A stretch of 64,000 bases of DNA from Senimuribacter sp049852125 (GCF_049852125.1 NZ_CP187532.1:1736001-1800000), one strand, 5' to 3'; shown: positions 42,656 through 51,673, counted from the first letter of the stretch. A program made the numbers and translations. The notes: a model not told the origin generated them from the letters alone.

Positions 42656-44002
42656 ATGAAAGTAGCAATTGTAGGAGCAGGAAAATTAGGCTATCGAGTG
42701 GCCGCTGCCTTACTCGGCGGTGATTATTCTATCACCATTATTGATAAAAATGAAAACGTTCTGAATAAGCTTTCACAGCAGCTTGACGTTTTGACCATAA
42801 ATGCTGACGCCCGCGACATCGGCGTATTAAAGAGCGCCGATATCAGCACTTTCAATTATCTTCTTGCTGTAACAGATAACGATGAGACAAACATCGTTAT
42901 CGCATCCTTTGCAAAAAAACTGGGATGCCGCCGTGTTATCGCGCGTGTGAGGGAACCGGAGCATATGAATCAATTTGGATTTATCAAAGAGACAATGGGC
43001 ATCGACTCCATTGTCAATCCTGATCTGGCTATCACCGTTGAAATCTATAAATATTTGGCTGAAAAATACACTTTGAGCAACGGTATCTTTACCAGTGGAA
43101 AGATCGCCCTGATTGAATTCCCGTCTAAAAGATATCCGAAATTGGTCAACCTCTCTATTCCGGAAGTGAAAGAAGTGTTGCCGGACATGCTCATTGCCGC
43201 TATCTCTCGAAACGGCAAAGTGATCATTCCCCATGGAGACGATTTCATCAAGCCGGGCGATTCCCTATATGTCATCGGAGAAAAAGATCATATCATTGAA
43301 CTGAATAAAAAAGTCCATGAAAGAGGTAAATACACCAATCTCCAAAAGGTTATGATAATTGGCGGCGGAAAAACGGGATTTTATCTGGCTGAAATGCTGT
43401 CCGAATTCGGAGCAGCAGTAAAACTGGTGGAAAAAGACCTCGCGCGCTGTCGCTATTTGTCAACACATTTGAATAATGTCATGATTCTTCACAGCGATGG
43501 TACGGATTTATCTCTATTAGAAGAAGAAAATATGAATGAAATGGACGCTTTCGTCACCGCTACAGGTTATGATGAGGAAAACCTACTGTTGGCGCTTACC
43601 GCTAAGCAGCATGGCATTGACGACGTCATCTCTAAAGTAAGCCACGAAAGCTATAAGGATCTAATTGAACGTATGGGTGTGGACATGGTACTGAATCCAT
43701 TAGATATCACGGCCAGCAATATTCTTCGATTCATTCAGGGTTCTAAGAAGATCATATCCTCCGTGTTAATTCAGGGACAAGCTGAAATTATGGAAATTGT
43801 GGCCCACTCTCATATGACTATGCTCGGCGTGCCTCTCTCACAGTTAAATTTACCGGACGGCGTACTGATCGCGGCTATCCACCGCGGCCAGCAGGTGATC
43901 ATTCCCGGAGGCGATACGGCCATCCAATGGAATGACCGCGTAATTATTCTCAGTCTGCTCAGTGAAATCGGCGATATGGAAAAACTGCTGAAAAACAAAT
44001 AA
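42656..44002 (+). CDS. trkA: Trk system potassium uptake regulatory protein TrkA
   Basis: 448 residues, two RCK (TrkA-N + TrkA-C) halves. First Rossmann fold: AIVGAGKLGYRVA (about 4-16) with the NAD-binding acid in IIDKNE; first TrkA-C about 140-220. Second Rossmann fold: MIIGGGKTGFYLAE (about 231-244); second TrkA-C about 370-445. It gates the TrkH channel in response to nucleotides. The stop overlaps the region before the first TrkH-type gene; the order trkA-trkH-trkH is a K+ uptake operon. Confidence 0.95.
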   Translation: MKVAIVGAGKLGYRVAAALLGGDYSITIIDKNENVLNKLSQQLDVLTINADARDIGVLKSADISTFNYLLAVTDNDETNIVIASFAKKLGCRRVIARVREPEHMNQFGFIKETMGIDSIVNPDLAITVEIYKYLAEKYTLSNGIFTSGKIALIEFPSKRYPKLVNLSIPEVKEVLPDMLIAAISRNGKVIIPHGDDFIKPGDSLYVIGEKDHIIELNKKVHERGKYTNLQKVMIIGGGKTGFYLAEMLSEFGAAVKLVEKDLARCRYLSTHLNNVMILHSDGTDLSLLEEENMNEMDAFVTATGYDEENLLLALTAKQHGIDDVISKVSHESYKDLIERMGVDMVLNPLDITASNILRFIQGSKKIISSVLIQGQAEIMEIVAHSHMTMLGVPLSQLNLPDGVLIAAIHRGQQVIIPGGDTAIQWNDRVIILSLLSEIGDMEKLLKNK

Positions 44003-44034
44003 TGCATGTAGTTCACATTGTAAGGAGTCAAGCT

Positions 44035-45501
44035 ATGACAGTTAACTTTAATGGAGTTCTTCGGATCATGGGATATTTGCTTCTGGTACTGGGATGCAGC
44101 ATGCTCCCGGCCCTGCTGGTAGCCGTAGCGTACCATGAATCCGATGCTCTTAGGAGTTTTCTTTACACGATCCTCCCCTGTTTTATCTTGGGGATCATAC
44201 TAATTAAGATATTTCACCCTTCTCTGATGAAAGTAAAATCCAGAGATGGGTTTCTTATTGTATCTCTTTGCTGGTTACTGTTTTCCGCAGCCGGCGCGAT
44301 TCCCTTCGTCCTTTCAGGCGCGATCGACAGCTATGTAGACGCATTCTTCGAAACATGTTCCGGTTTTTCTACTACAGGGTCTTCTATCTTGTCGGAAATT
44401 GAAGCTTTACCGAAGTCCATACTGTTTTGGCGCTCCTTCACCCATTGGTTAGGCGGTATGGGAATCATCGTCCTGGTTACAGCTCTTCTGCCCTCGATCG
44501 GTATGGGAGGCCAACTGATTGCCAGCGCGGAAACACCAGGACCGGTCTTAGAAAAAATCTCTCCTCGTTTTTCTGATACGGCAAAACGGCTGTACCTGGT
44601 TTATCTGTTGTTTACAGCAGTTGAAACAGTTATGCTTCTCTGTTGCGGCATGTCTCTGTACGACGCCCTGCTTCACACCTTCGGGACTGTCGGTACAGGA
44701 GGATTTTCTTCCTATAATGCCAGTGTCGGTCACTTTTCAAATCCCTGCGTTCACTGGATCATCATTCTATTCATGGTTCTTTGCGGCGTCAACTTTAACT
44801 TATACTTCATTTTAATCCGCCACGGAGTCCGCAGAGTTTTCTGTGATTCTGAATTAAAACTGTACTTGACTATCATAGGCGGAGCAGTTGCTTTGATCAC
44901 CCTGAACCTGATGTTATCAGGAACCTATGAAAACCTGTCAGACGGACTTCGAGACGCGTCGTTTCAGGTTACGTCCATCATTACTACGACAGGTTATGCC
45001 ACAGAGGATTACGATATATGGCCTACTTTCAGTAAAATGATCATTCTTTTGTTGATGCTGACCGGCGCTTGTTCTTCTTCTACAGGCGGCGGCGTCAAAA
45101 TCATCCGTATCCTGATCTCCTTAAAACTGATTCGCAGAGGCATTTCTCTAAAGCTGCATCCTAATCAGGTTGTCTCAGTGACTCTGAATAAAAGACAGAT
45201 TCCACAGGAAGTTGCCACGAACATCGCTAACTTTGTTTTTTTCTACATCTTTGTAACGTTCGCCGGTTCCCTCCTCATATCCTTTAACGGGTTTGACTTA
45301 ATGACAACCATATCCTCGGTATTGGCTTGCCTAGGAAATATCGGCCCAGGCTTCAATTTGGTAGGACCAACTATGAACTTTTCCGCTTTTTCGGATTTTT
45401 CCAAACTGGTCCTTTCGTTCCTGATGATTGCGGGAAGACTGGAGTTGTTTACCTTCTTCATGCTTTTCTCACCGCATTATTGGAATTCAAACAAGTGTTA
45501 A
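44035..45501 (+). CDS. trkH: TrkH-type potassium channel subunit (first paralogue)
   Basis: 488 residues from the ATG at 44035, which has TAAGGAG upstream; an earlier in-frame ATG at 44002 has none. Four M1-P-M2 repeats. Filter regions: CSGFSTTGSS, GTVGTGGFS, TTTGYAT and LGNIGPGFN, each with the conserved filter glycine. An S-C-C-S-type loop after P3 (ACSSSTGGG) and the positively charged M2 of repeat 3/4 region (SLKLIRRGI) fit TrkH/KtrB. Membrane K+ translocating subunit partnered with TrkA. Confidence 0.95.
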   Translation: MTVNFNGVLRIMGYLLLVLGCSMLPALLVAVAYHESDALRSFLYTILPCFILGIILIKIFHPSLMKVKSRDGFLIVSLCWLLFSAAGAIPFVLSGAIDSYVDAFFETCSGFSTTGSSILSEIEALPKSILFWRSFTHWLGGMGIIVLVTALLPSIGMGGQLIASAETPGPVLEKISPRFSDTAKRLYLVYLLFTAVETVMLLCCGMSLYDALLHTFGTVGTGGFSSYNASVGHFSNPCVHWIIILFMVLCGVNFNLYFILIRHGVRRVFCDSELKLYLTIIGGAVALITLNLMLSGTYENLSDGLRDASFQVTSIITTTGYATEDYDIWPTFSKMIILLLMLTGACSSSTGGGVKIIRILISLKLIRRGISLKLHPNQVVSVTLNKRQIPQEVATNIANFVFFYIFVTFAGSLLISFNGFDLMTTISSVLACLGNIGPGFNLVGPTMNFSAFSDFSKLVLSFLMIAGRLELFTFFMLFSPHYWNSNKC

Positions 45502-45550
45502 ATTTATTTTCCAATTATGTACTGCAAACTAGAAAGGTGAATGAATTATT

Positions 45551-47017
45551 ATGACCTATAATCATCGAGTGATCCTTCGAACAATTTCAATCATTTTGTT
45601 TTTCGAAGGGCTGGCTATGCTGGCTCCGGTAGTTTGTGCTGTCTACAACAACGAACAAGGCCCGGCTTCCGCTCTGTTTTTAACCGCGCTTTCCTGCATA
45701 GCTATAGGTATGCTTGTATTTCGTTTTCTCAAATACTATACCCTGAAGATCAAACAGCGTGAAAGCTATTTCATTGCCTTTATCTGTTGGTTTGTGGTCT
45801 GTCTGGTTGGGACGTTTCCTTTCATTTTCAGTGGATGCGGTTACTCTTTTACAGATTGTGTCTTTGAATCTGTATCCGGTTGGACGACCACCGGGGCATG
45901 GACGATCCCACTGGAAAATATGCCTCGTTCTCTGGTACTCTGGAAAGCGATCAGCAATTGGCTAGGCGGTATGGGACTGCTGCTTCTGACGATTTCTTTC
46001 TTTCCGATACTAGGCATAGAGGGACAAAAAATGGCGGCGGCAGAAGTGCCGGGGCCTGAATTCGAAAAAATGTCCGCTCGAATCAGCGATACAGCGAAAA
46101 TCTCATATCGCATCTATATCGTCATGACAATCATAGAATTCCTATTGCTGCTGCCCAGCGGTATGACGCCCTTTGAAGCACTGATTAACACCATGTCCAC
46201 CATTAGTACTGCCGGTCTGATCGACTTAGGCGCCGGCATCATGAGCGCGCCAACGCCTTATATAAAAGCGGTTTTTACAATTTTCTCCATAGCCGGATCG
46301 ATCAATTTTATGATGTATTTTTTCCTCTATCACAGGAAATGGCGTCTGGTATGGCGTAACGTAGAGCTAAGAACCTATTTGGTATTATTGACAGGCGGCG
46401 CTTTGATCATCGCAATTTCACTGCTAGCATGCGGCCGTTACGATACCTTTTGGGGAGCCTTTGGGGATAGCTTTGCCCAGTCTGTAGCTTTCGGCGCCAC
46501 TTCTGGCTTTGAAATTGACGATATTAACCTGTGGCCAACGTTAAGCAAAATGATTCTTCTCATTCTTCTTTTTATCGGAGGCTGCGGAAATTCCACAAGC
46601 GGCTCAATCAAGGTCATTCGTTTCATCATATACTTCAAAATCATTCTTCGAGGCATATATAAACGAATTCACCCGCGGGCGGTGCGGCCTATTATGATTC
46701 AGGGGAAACCAGTCAGCGCGGCAACTGCTGCTTCAGTAACGGTGTTCACTATGATGTATTTTTTGATCCTTCTAATCTCAGCCCTGGTTTTCTCTCTAGA
46801 GAACATGGATCTTGAAACTACACTCTGTACTGCTTTGGCCTGCATCACTAACAACGGTACTGCTTTTGGCGGTATCACCGGCGGCAATTTCAGCATATTC
46901 TCCGATGGTTGTAAGCTATATGCATCGATCCTGATGTTGTCAGGCAGATTGGAATTATATGCGATCATACTTCTGTTTACTCGGTCATTCTGGAATTCTG
47001 ACAGAGTAAGAACATAA
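45551..47017 (+). CDS. TrkH-type potassium channel subunit (second, divergent paralogue)
   Basis: 488 residues, the same length and topology as its neighbour. Pore loops differ from the first copy: VSGWTTTGAW, TISTAGLID, GATSGFEID and ITNNGTAFG. The filter glycine is kept in each, but flanking residues are altered, which may change ion preference or affinity. The GGCGNSTSGSIK loop resembles that in TrkH. Translation start has AAAGGTG 13 bases upstream. Tandem duplication with divergence is inferred from the equal lengths and conserved order of segments. Confidence 0.92.
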   Translation: MTYNHRVILRTISIILFFEGLAMLAPVVCAVYNNEQGPASALFLTALSCIAIGMLVFRFLKYYTLKIKQRESYFIAFICWFVVCLVGTFPFIFSGCGYSFTDCVFESVSGWTTTGAWTIPLENMPRSLVLWKAISNWLGGMGLLLLTISFFPILGIEGQKMAAAEVPGPEFEKMSARISDTAKISYRIYIVMTIIEFLLLLPSGMTPFEALINTMSTISTAGLIDLGAGIMSAPTPYIKAVFTIFSIAGSINFMMYFFLYHRKWRLVWRNVELRTYLVLLTGGALIIAISLLACGRYDTFWGAFGDSFAQSVAFGATSGFEIDDINLWPTLSKMILLILLFIGGCGNSTSGSIKVIRFIIYFKIILRGIYKRIHPRAVRPIMIQGKPVSAATAASVTVFTMMYFLILLISALVFSLENMDLETTLCTALACITNNGTAFGGITGGNFSIFSDGCKLYASILMLSGRLELYAIILLFTRSFWNSDRVRT

Positions 47018-47079
47018 AAATTCCCCCTCTCGGTATATTCCTATTCAAATCTGGAAAGACTGATATCGGAGGGAATTTT
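47017..47079 (+). promoter_or_regulatory. Long hairpin enclosing the ribosome binding site of the CBS gene
   Basis: Left arm 47017-47036 pairs with right arm 47063-47079 (AAAATTCCC..TC.CGGTAT with ATATCGGAGGGAATTTT, one 2-nt bulge, one mismatch). The GGAGG of the next gene is within the right arm and its ATG follows TTTT directly. It could end transcription of the TrkH genes or hide the site. Confidence 0.55.
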
Positions 47080-47493
47080 ATGACGGTAAAAGAATTGATG
47101 TCGACCAGCATTTGCTTCATACGTTCCGACGCTTCTCTGTCTCAGGCCGCTGCGCTTATGCGGCAGTACAATATTGGCTTTATTCCAGTTTGTGATAATA
47201 AAGGCGCTCTCCTGGGAGCCGTTACGGATCGAGACCTGATTACACGCACTGACTTTGAGGCAGATGAACCGGCCAAGATTCCTGCATCTTCTCTGATGAC
47301 AAAAAATCTGGTCACCGTGTCGCCTGATATGGATATTCATGATGCGGCCTGCCTCTTTTCCAAAAGCAAAGTCCACCGTTTACCGGTGGTAGAAAATGGT
47401 AGGCTGGTCGGTATTCTGACGGTCAATGATCTTGCCAAAAAACGGATCTATCTCGCTGAAGTAGGTGACATCATGGGTGCGTTTATGCAATAG
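47080..47493 (+). CDS. CBS-domain protein
   Basis: 137 residues, two CBS motifs forming one Bateman module (about 7-60 and 73-125): LMSTSICFIRSDASLSQAA...GFIPVCDN...GAVTDRDL and LMTKNLVTVSPDMDIHDAA...HRLPVVEN...GILTVNDL (each quoted in parts). Such modules bind adenine nucleotides. Its position behind trkA-trkH-trkH suggests a link to K+ transport control, but stand-alone CBS proteins are too general to be sure. Confidence 0.9.
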   Translation: MTVKELMSTSICFIRSDASLSQAAALMRQYNIGFIPVCDNKGALLGAVTDRDLITRTDFEADEPAKIPASSLMTKNLVTVSPDMDIHDAACLFSKSKVHRLPVVENGRLVGILTVNDLAKKRIYLAEVGDIMGAFMQ

Positions 47494-47591
47494 CCCTGTG
47501 ATTTTGCCCCCATATTCACACAAATTTCATTCCAAATATTAAAACGAAGAAAATCTTCACAAAATCTTCACGAAACAGAGTTAAATAATGA

Positions 47592-47620
47592 TTGCTTTAT
47601 TTAAATAATTGATTTAATAT
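47592..47620 (+). promoter_or_regulatory. padR promoter
   Basis: -35 TTGCTT (47592-47597), 17-bp spacer, -10 TAATAT (47615-47620). Upstream, AAAATCTTCAC is repeated directly (about 47550-47571) and may be an operator. Confidence 0.5.
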
Positions 47621-47645
47621 ATTGTGTAGAAAGGAATGATGCAAT

Positions 47646-47987
47646 ATGACACAAAGAAGCAAAAACAAGAGCAATTTCAAAAAGGGATCAGTCGAAATGC
47701 TGCTCCTCCATCTCTTGAAAACTGAAGGCGACTGCTATGGATACCAGCTTTCTCAGCTAATTAACCAGAGATCTAATGGTGTGCTGATTATCCCCGAGGG
47801 TTCCATGTATCCTACATTGTACAAGTTGATCGACAACAAATACATAACGGATTATAAAAAGACCGTTGGTAAAAGAATGACTCGTGTTTACTACCATCTG
47901 GAAGAATCCGGTGTACAGCGTTTAGCTGAACTGGTAGAGGACTATAAAGAAGTCACAGATGCAATCCATAAGATCATGGAATTTTAA
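47646..47987 (+). CDS. PadR family transcriptional regulator
   Basis: 113 residues. Winged helix typical of PadR: KGSVEMLLLHLL (about 11-22), GYQLSQLI, IIPEGSMYPTLYKL (about 49-62), and the wing VGKRMTRVYYHLEESG. A short C-terminal helix (RLAELVEDYKEVTDAI) gives the dimer of the small PadR-s2 class. Usually represses a nearby transporter or itself; no obvious target adjoins, and self-control through the upstream direct repeat is possible. AAAGGAA precedes the ATG. Confidence 0.92.
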   Translation: MTQRSKNKSNFKKGSVEMLLLHLLKTEGDCYGYQLSQLINQRSNGVLIIPEGSMYPTLYKLIDNKYITDYKKTVGKRMTRVYYHLEESGVQRLAELVEDYKEVTDAIHKIMEF

Positions 47988-48015
47988 TCTGCAAAAGACA
48001 TTTCAGTAAACAATT

Positions 48016-48063
48016 AAAGAGGAACGGTTTCTGTTTAGAAATGAAACCGCTCCTCTTTTCTAT
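48016..48063. terminator. Bidirectional terminator between padR and rnr
   Basis: 16-bp stem with one mismatch (AAAGAGGAACGGTTTC / GAAACCGCTCCTCTTT) and an 11-nt loop, with T-tracts on both strands. It serves the two convergent genes. Confidence 0.9.
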
Positions 48064-48067
48064 TTCC

Positions 48068-50083
48068 TTATTCTAAAGATTCCTCAGAAAGCAGTAGAAA
48101 ATCGATCTGTCTATCCTCTGCACTGGCGGCCAGAACCAATACTGTAACCGCATCTCCCAGAGCATAGATCTTTCGTGTCTGTCTGCCGATCACCCGATAT
48201 TTTCCATCCTCATAATCATAAAAATCATCTTTGAGGCTATCGAGCCTAACCATTCCTTCTACAGTGTTTGGGAGCTGCACATAAATGCCGAAAGCTGTCA
48301 CACCGCTGATGATGCCGCTATAAACCTCTCCTATATGTCCCTCCATATACTGCGCTTTTTTCATTTTGATAACTTCGCGCTCCATCTCCTGCGCTTTACG
48401 CTCTGTCTGAGAAGAAATCAAAGAGGCGTTTTCAGCATCCTTGCGAAACTTCTTCAACAGTTTTTCATCAGCCTCGCCAGACAGCCACGCTTTGATAATA
48501 CGATGAATCATCAAATCCGGGTATCTTCTGATTGGCGAAGTAAAATGACAATAAAACCGAAAAGACAACCCAAAATGTCCTTCACATTCTGTACTGTAAA
48601 AAGCTTTCTTCATCGACCTTAGTATAACAGAACTTGCTATGGTCTCATAAGGTCTTCCCGCTAGACCTTCCAAAATCTCTGACAGCGCCTTTGGATGGAT
48701 ATTATCTGGATTACCCGGCAAATTCACCCCGAATCCGGCTAAAAAAGCTTTTAAGGCGCCTATTTTCTCCGTATCCGGCTTTTCATGAACGCGGTAGACA
48801 AAAGGATATTGCATCCAATAAAACTGCTCTGCCACTGTCTGATTGGCTGACAGCATGAATTCTTCAATGATTCGGTTTGCCGTGCGGCGTTCCTGCACGC
48901 CGATCTCAATCGGTTCTTCATTTTCATTCAAAAGGATTTCTGTCTCATCAAAATCAAAGTCCAGACTGCCTCTTTCCTTTCGCTTCTTTCGCAAAATTCC
49001 TGCAAGCTCCTGCATTTTTATCAGATCCTCATAGATGAAGCTGTACTTTTCAATAAGCGCGTCGTCACCCTTTTCCAGCATGTCTGAAACATCGTCATAG
49101 ACCAGCCTGGCCTTTGAATTAATAACACTTTCAAATATCTCATGCCCTACTACAGTACCCTGACGATCTATTTCCATTTGACAACTCAACGTCAGTCTTT
49201 CCACTTTGGGATTCAAGCTGCAAATGCCGTTTGATAACACTTTTGGCAGCATAGGCACAACTCTGCTCAACAGATACACACTGTTTCCGCGCTTCAACGC
49301 TTCTTTATCCAAAGGACCGTCGGCCTGAACGTAGTGACTCACGTCTGCAATATGAACGCCTAAAAGATAATTACCGTTAGGTAATTCTTCAATAGATACC
49401 GCATCATCTAAATCCTTTGCAGAAGCTCCGTCGATGGTAAAGATGTTTTTTGCTCGCAAATCCCTTCTCTTAATAATCTCATCTAAAGTAATCAGCTCTT
49501 TAGATCGAGCTTTCGCTTCTGCATTACACCTGCTAGGAAAAGTCTCGTACAGTCCTCCTGAACGTATCAGCGCTTTTATCTCTCCTCCCGGCTGCCCGTA
49601 TCGTGAAATGATTTCAGTAATTTTGCCTTCGGCGCTTACATTCCTTTCCGGATAGCGGGTAATCTTTACCACAACTTTATCTCCACTCTGAGCGCCGCGA
49701 AAATCAGAACGCTTTACGAAAACATCATCATTATTTCGTTTATCGTCGGCTATTACAAATCCAAACTTCTTATTTCGCTGGAAAGTGCCTACGACTTCCT
49801 GATTGGCTCGAATCAAAACTTTGTCTACAATGCCTTCTTTGCTTCGTTCCCAAAGATATTCCGGCAGCAAGTCCACCTGAACAGTATCTCCATGCATTGC
49901 GCCGGCCATATTGCTTCGGCCGATAAAAATGTCTCTTCCTTCTTCCTGCCGTACAAAACCAAAACCCGCCTTATTCTTTTCCAGTACGCCGACAAAAGGT
50001 CCCTCTCCCGTACCGTTTTTTCCCTCCACAAACTGTCTGTGGCTTTTATATCTATGCTTTTTGTTATTTGTTCTTCTCATCAT
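48068..50083 (-). CDS. rnr: Ribonuclease R
   Basis: 671 residues. 3'-5' exoribonuclease of the RNase II family. Two N-terminal cold-shock domains (about 25-165), RNB catalytic domain starting near 195 with TIDGASAKDLDDAVS (about 212-226) carrying the catalytic Asp cluster, HIADVSHYV, and a C-terminal S1 domain (about 570-655). Near the end of the RNB domain SPIRRYPDLMIHR is present. A basic N-terminal tail (RRTNNKKHRYKSHR) may bind RNA. Typical clostridial length is slightly longer. The ribosome binding site is weak (AGG). Confidence 0.95.
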   Translation of the reverse strand: MMRRTNNKKHRYKSHRQFVEGKNGTGEGPFVGVLEKNKAGFGFVRQEEGRDIFIGRSNMAGAMHGDTVQVDLLPEYLWERSKEGIVDKVLIRANQEVVGTFQRNKKFGFVIADDKRNNDDVFVKRSDFRGAQSGDKVVVKITRYPERNVSAEGKITEIISRYGQPGGEIKALIRSGGLYETFPSRCNAEAKARSKELITLDEIIKRRDLRAKNIFTIDGASAKDLDDAVSIEELPNGNYLLGVHIADVSHYVQADGPLDKEALKRGNSVYLLSRVVPMLPKVLSNGICSLNPKVERLTLSCQMEIDRQGTVVGHEIFESVINSKARLVYDDVSDMLEKGDDALIEKYSFIYEDLIKMQELAGILRKKRKERGSLDFDFDETEILLNENEEPIEIGVQERRTANRIIEEFMLSANQTVAEQFYWMQYPFVYRVHEKPDTEKIGALKAFLAGFGVNLPGNPDNIHPKALSEILEGLAGRPYETIASSVILRSMKKAFYSTECEGHFGLSFRFYCHFTSPIRRYPDLMIHRIIKAWLSGEADEKLLKKFRKDAENASLISSQTERKAQEMEREVIKMKKAQYMEGHIGEVYSGIISGVTAFGIYVQLPNTVEGMVRLDSLKDDFYDYEDGKYRVIGRQTRKIYALGDAVTVLVLAASAEDRQIDFLLLSEESLE

Positions 50084-50144
50084 ACCTATATTGTAAACGA
50101 AAACAGCAAAATTTACTACAGAAATTTGAAAAGCATTAATATAA

Positions 50145-50171
50145 AGAAAACGCAGAGTTTCCCCTGCGTTT
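50145..50171 (-). terminator. Terminator of the acidic lipoprotein gene
   Basis: Minus strand: AAACGCAG / CTGCGTTT stem with 8-nt loop followed by TCTTTATATT. Confidence 0.7.
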
Positions 50172-50217
50172 GTTGGTGCCGCCTCTACCTTGGAGACGGA
50201 TTCTAAAATTGGTTATA

Positions 50218-50538
50218 TTACTGATTTGTCTGTGTTCCATTGTCAACAGTATCCTTGCTGACATCGCCCTTATCTCCAGCTTTCTGATCATTTCTGTCGC
50301 CGTCCAGAGCATCATCTACATCGTCTGCCGCATCATCTATGCCGTCTTTCACATCGTCGCCAAGATCTTCTGCATCATCCTTCAGGTCGTCTGCTCCATC
50401 ATTCACATCCTGTTCAACTTTATTGTTCTGCTGATCATCAGGAATAGCGTCGTTATCATCATCTCTGCTGCCACAGCTGCTGAATACGAGAACTGTTACC
50501 AGTAATAAAGCCATTAGAAAAAATCTGGTCTTTTTCAT
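50218..50538 (-). CDS. Small Asp-rich lipoprotein
   Basis: 106 residues. Signal peptide MKKTRFFLMALLLVTVLVF followed by the lipobox SSC (Cys about 22), so it should be lipidated and held on the outer face of the membrane. The mature part is highly acidic: regularly spaced DD pairs alternate with L/V/I/A (DGADDLKDD, LGDDVKDGI, AADDVDDAL), compatible with an amphipathic helix or a cation-binding segment. AAAGGAG precedes the ATG. No domain is recognised. It is transcribed away from the repeat array and has its own terminator. Confidence 0.85.
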   Translation of the reverse strand: MKKTRFFLMALLLVTVLVFSSCGSRDDDNDAIPDDQQNNKVEQDVNDGADDLKDDAEDLGDDVKDGIDDAADDVDDALDGDRNDQKAGDKGDVSKDTVDNGTQTNQ

Positions 50539-50640
50539 ATTGAAACTCCTTTCTTTTTTCTACATCTATTGTCTGCCAACAAACAAGAAATATGAAAGGA
50601 ATTTTCTGGTTTTTTTATTCATTTTGACCGAGATATGATA

Positions 50641-51673
50641 TAATGTCTACACACGGCGACTGGCGAGCTGAAAGCGAAGACAGAGCCGATGTGTAACAGA
50701 TGCCCAGAGCACTTAGCGATTGACAAGCCGAAAGGCGCCGACAGAGCTTAGTGCTTATGGCATAATGTCTACACACGGCAATGAAGCCCTAGCCCGCTGA
50801 TCGACAAGCCGCAGGCGCAGGTGGAAGCGCGGCAGGTCTCATGTCAGGAGTGCAGGAGCTTTGCTCCGTGGCACTCTACGGCGGAAGCCCTAGCCCGCTG
50901 ATCGACAAGCCGCAGGCGCAGGTGGAAGCGTGGCGGGTCTCATGTCAGGAGTGCAGGAGCTTTGCTCCGTGGCACTCTACGGCAAGGCGAGCTGAAAGCG
51001 AAGACAGAGCCGATGTGTAACAGATGCCCAGAGCACTTAGCGATTGGCAAGCCGAAAGGCACCGACAGAGCTTAGTGCTTATGGCATAATGTCTACACAC
51101 GGCAATGAAGCCCTAGCCCGCTGATCGACAAGCCGCAGGCGCAGGTGGAAGCGCGGCAGGTCTCATGTCAGGAGTGCAGGAGCTTTGCTCCGTGGCACTC
51201 TACGGCGGAAGCCCTAGCCCGCTGATCGACAAGCCGCAGGCGCAGGTGGAAGCGTGGCGGGTCTCATGTCAGGAGTGCAGGAGCTTTGCTCCGTGGCACT
51301 CTACGGCAAGGCGAGCTGAAAGCGAAGACAGAGCCGATGTGTAACAGATGCCCAGAGCACTTAGCGATTGGCAAGCCGAAAGGCACCGACAGAGCTTAGT
51401 GCTTATGGCATAATGTCTACACACGGCAATGAAGCAAGCCCTAGCCCGCTGATCGACAAGCTACAGGCGCAGGTGGAAGCGCGGCAGGTCTCATGTCAGG
51501 AGTGCAGGAGCTTTGCTCCGTGGCACTCTACGGCGGAAGCCCTAGCCCGCTGATCGACAAGCTACAGGCGCAGGTGGAAGCGCGGCAGGTCTCATGTCAG
51601 GAGTGCAGGAGCTTTGCTCCGTGGCACTCTACGGCAAGGCGAGCTGAAAGCGAAGACAGAGCCGATGTGTAAC
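50641..51673. repeat. Composite nested hairpin repeat array, three ~324-bp super-units plus a partial copy
   Basis: Fills most of the 1.16-kb gap between the lipoprotein and MBL genes. The landmark GGCGAGCTGAAAG occurs at 50662, 50986, 51310 and 51638 (periods 324, 324, 328). Each super-unit has one a-module, one b-module and two ~101-bp B-modules (from 50783, 50884; 51107, 51208; about 51431, 51536). Modules are hairpins: a, ACACACGGC with GCCGATGTGT; b, AGCACTTAGC with GCTTAGTGCT inside ATGCC/GGCAT; c, CCTAGCCCGCT with AGCGCGGCAGG; d, GAGTGC-GGAGC-TTT-GCTCC-GCACTC. The a, b and c hairpins share an inner core (GAyyGrCaAGCC-GAAA-GGC..CGACAGA). Not coding and not CRISPR-like. Function unknown. 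Confidence 0.9.
50783..50883. repeat. B-module of the composite array, first copy
   Basis: 101-bp unit with two hairpins: c (core at 50799-50825 flanked by complementary stems) and d (50848-50876, GAGTGC A GGAGC TTT GCTCC GTG GCACTC). The next unit begins at 50884. In super-units 1 and 2 the second B differs from the first by the same two bases (GTGGCGGG against GCGGCAGG), so these super-units arose by whole-unit duplication. Confidence 0.85.

Noticed and set aside
47494..47591. Riboswitch or small RNA upstream of padR
   Set aside because: Only an AAAATCTTCAC direct repeat is visible; no stable fold resembling a known class.
50641..51673. CRISPR array or tandem-repeat protein gene
   Set aside because: Units are long, self-complementary and nested, with no unique spacers; frames through it have no ribosome binding site and are interrupted.
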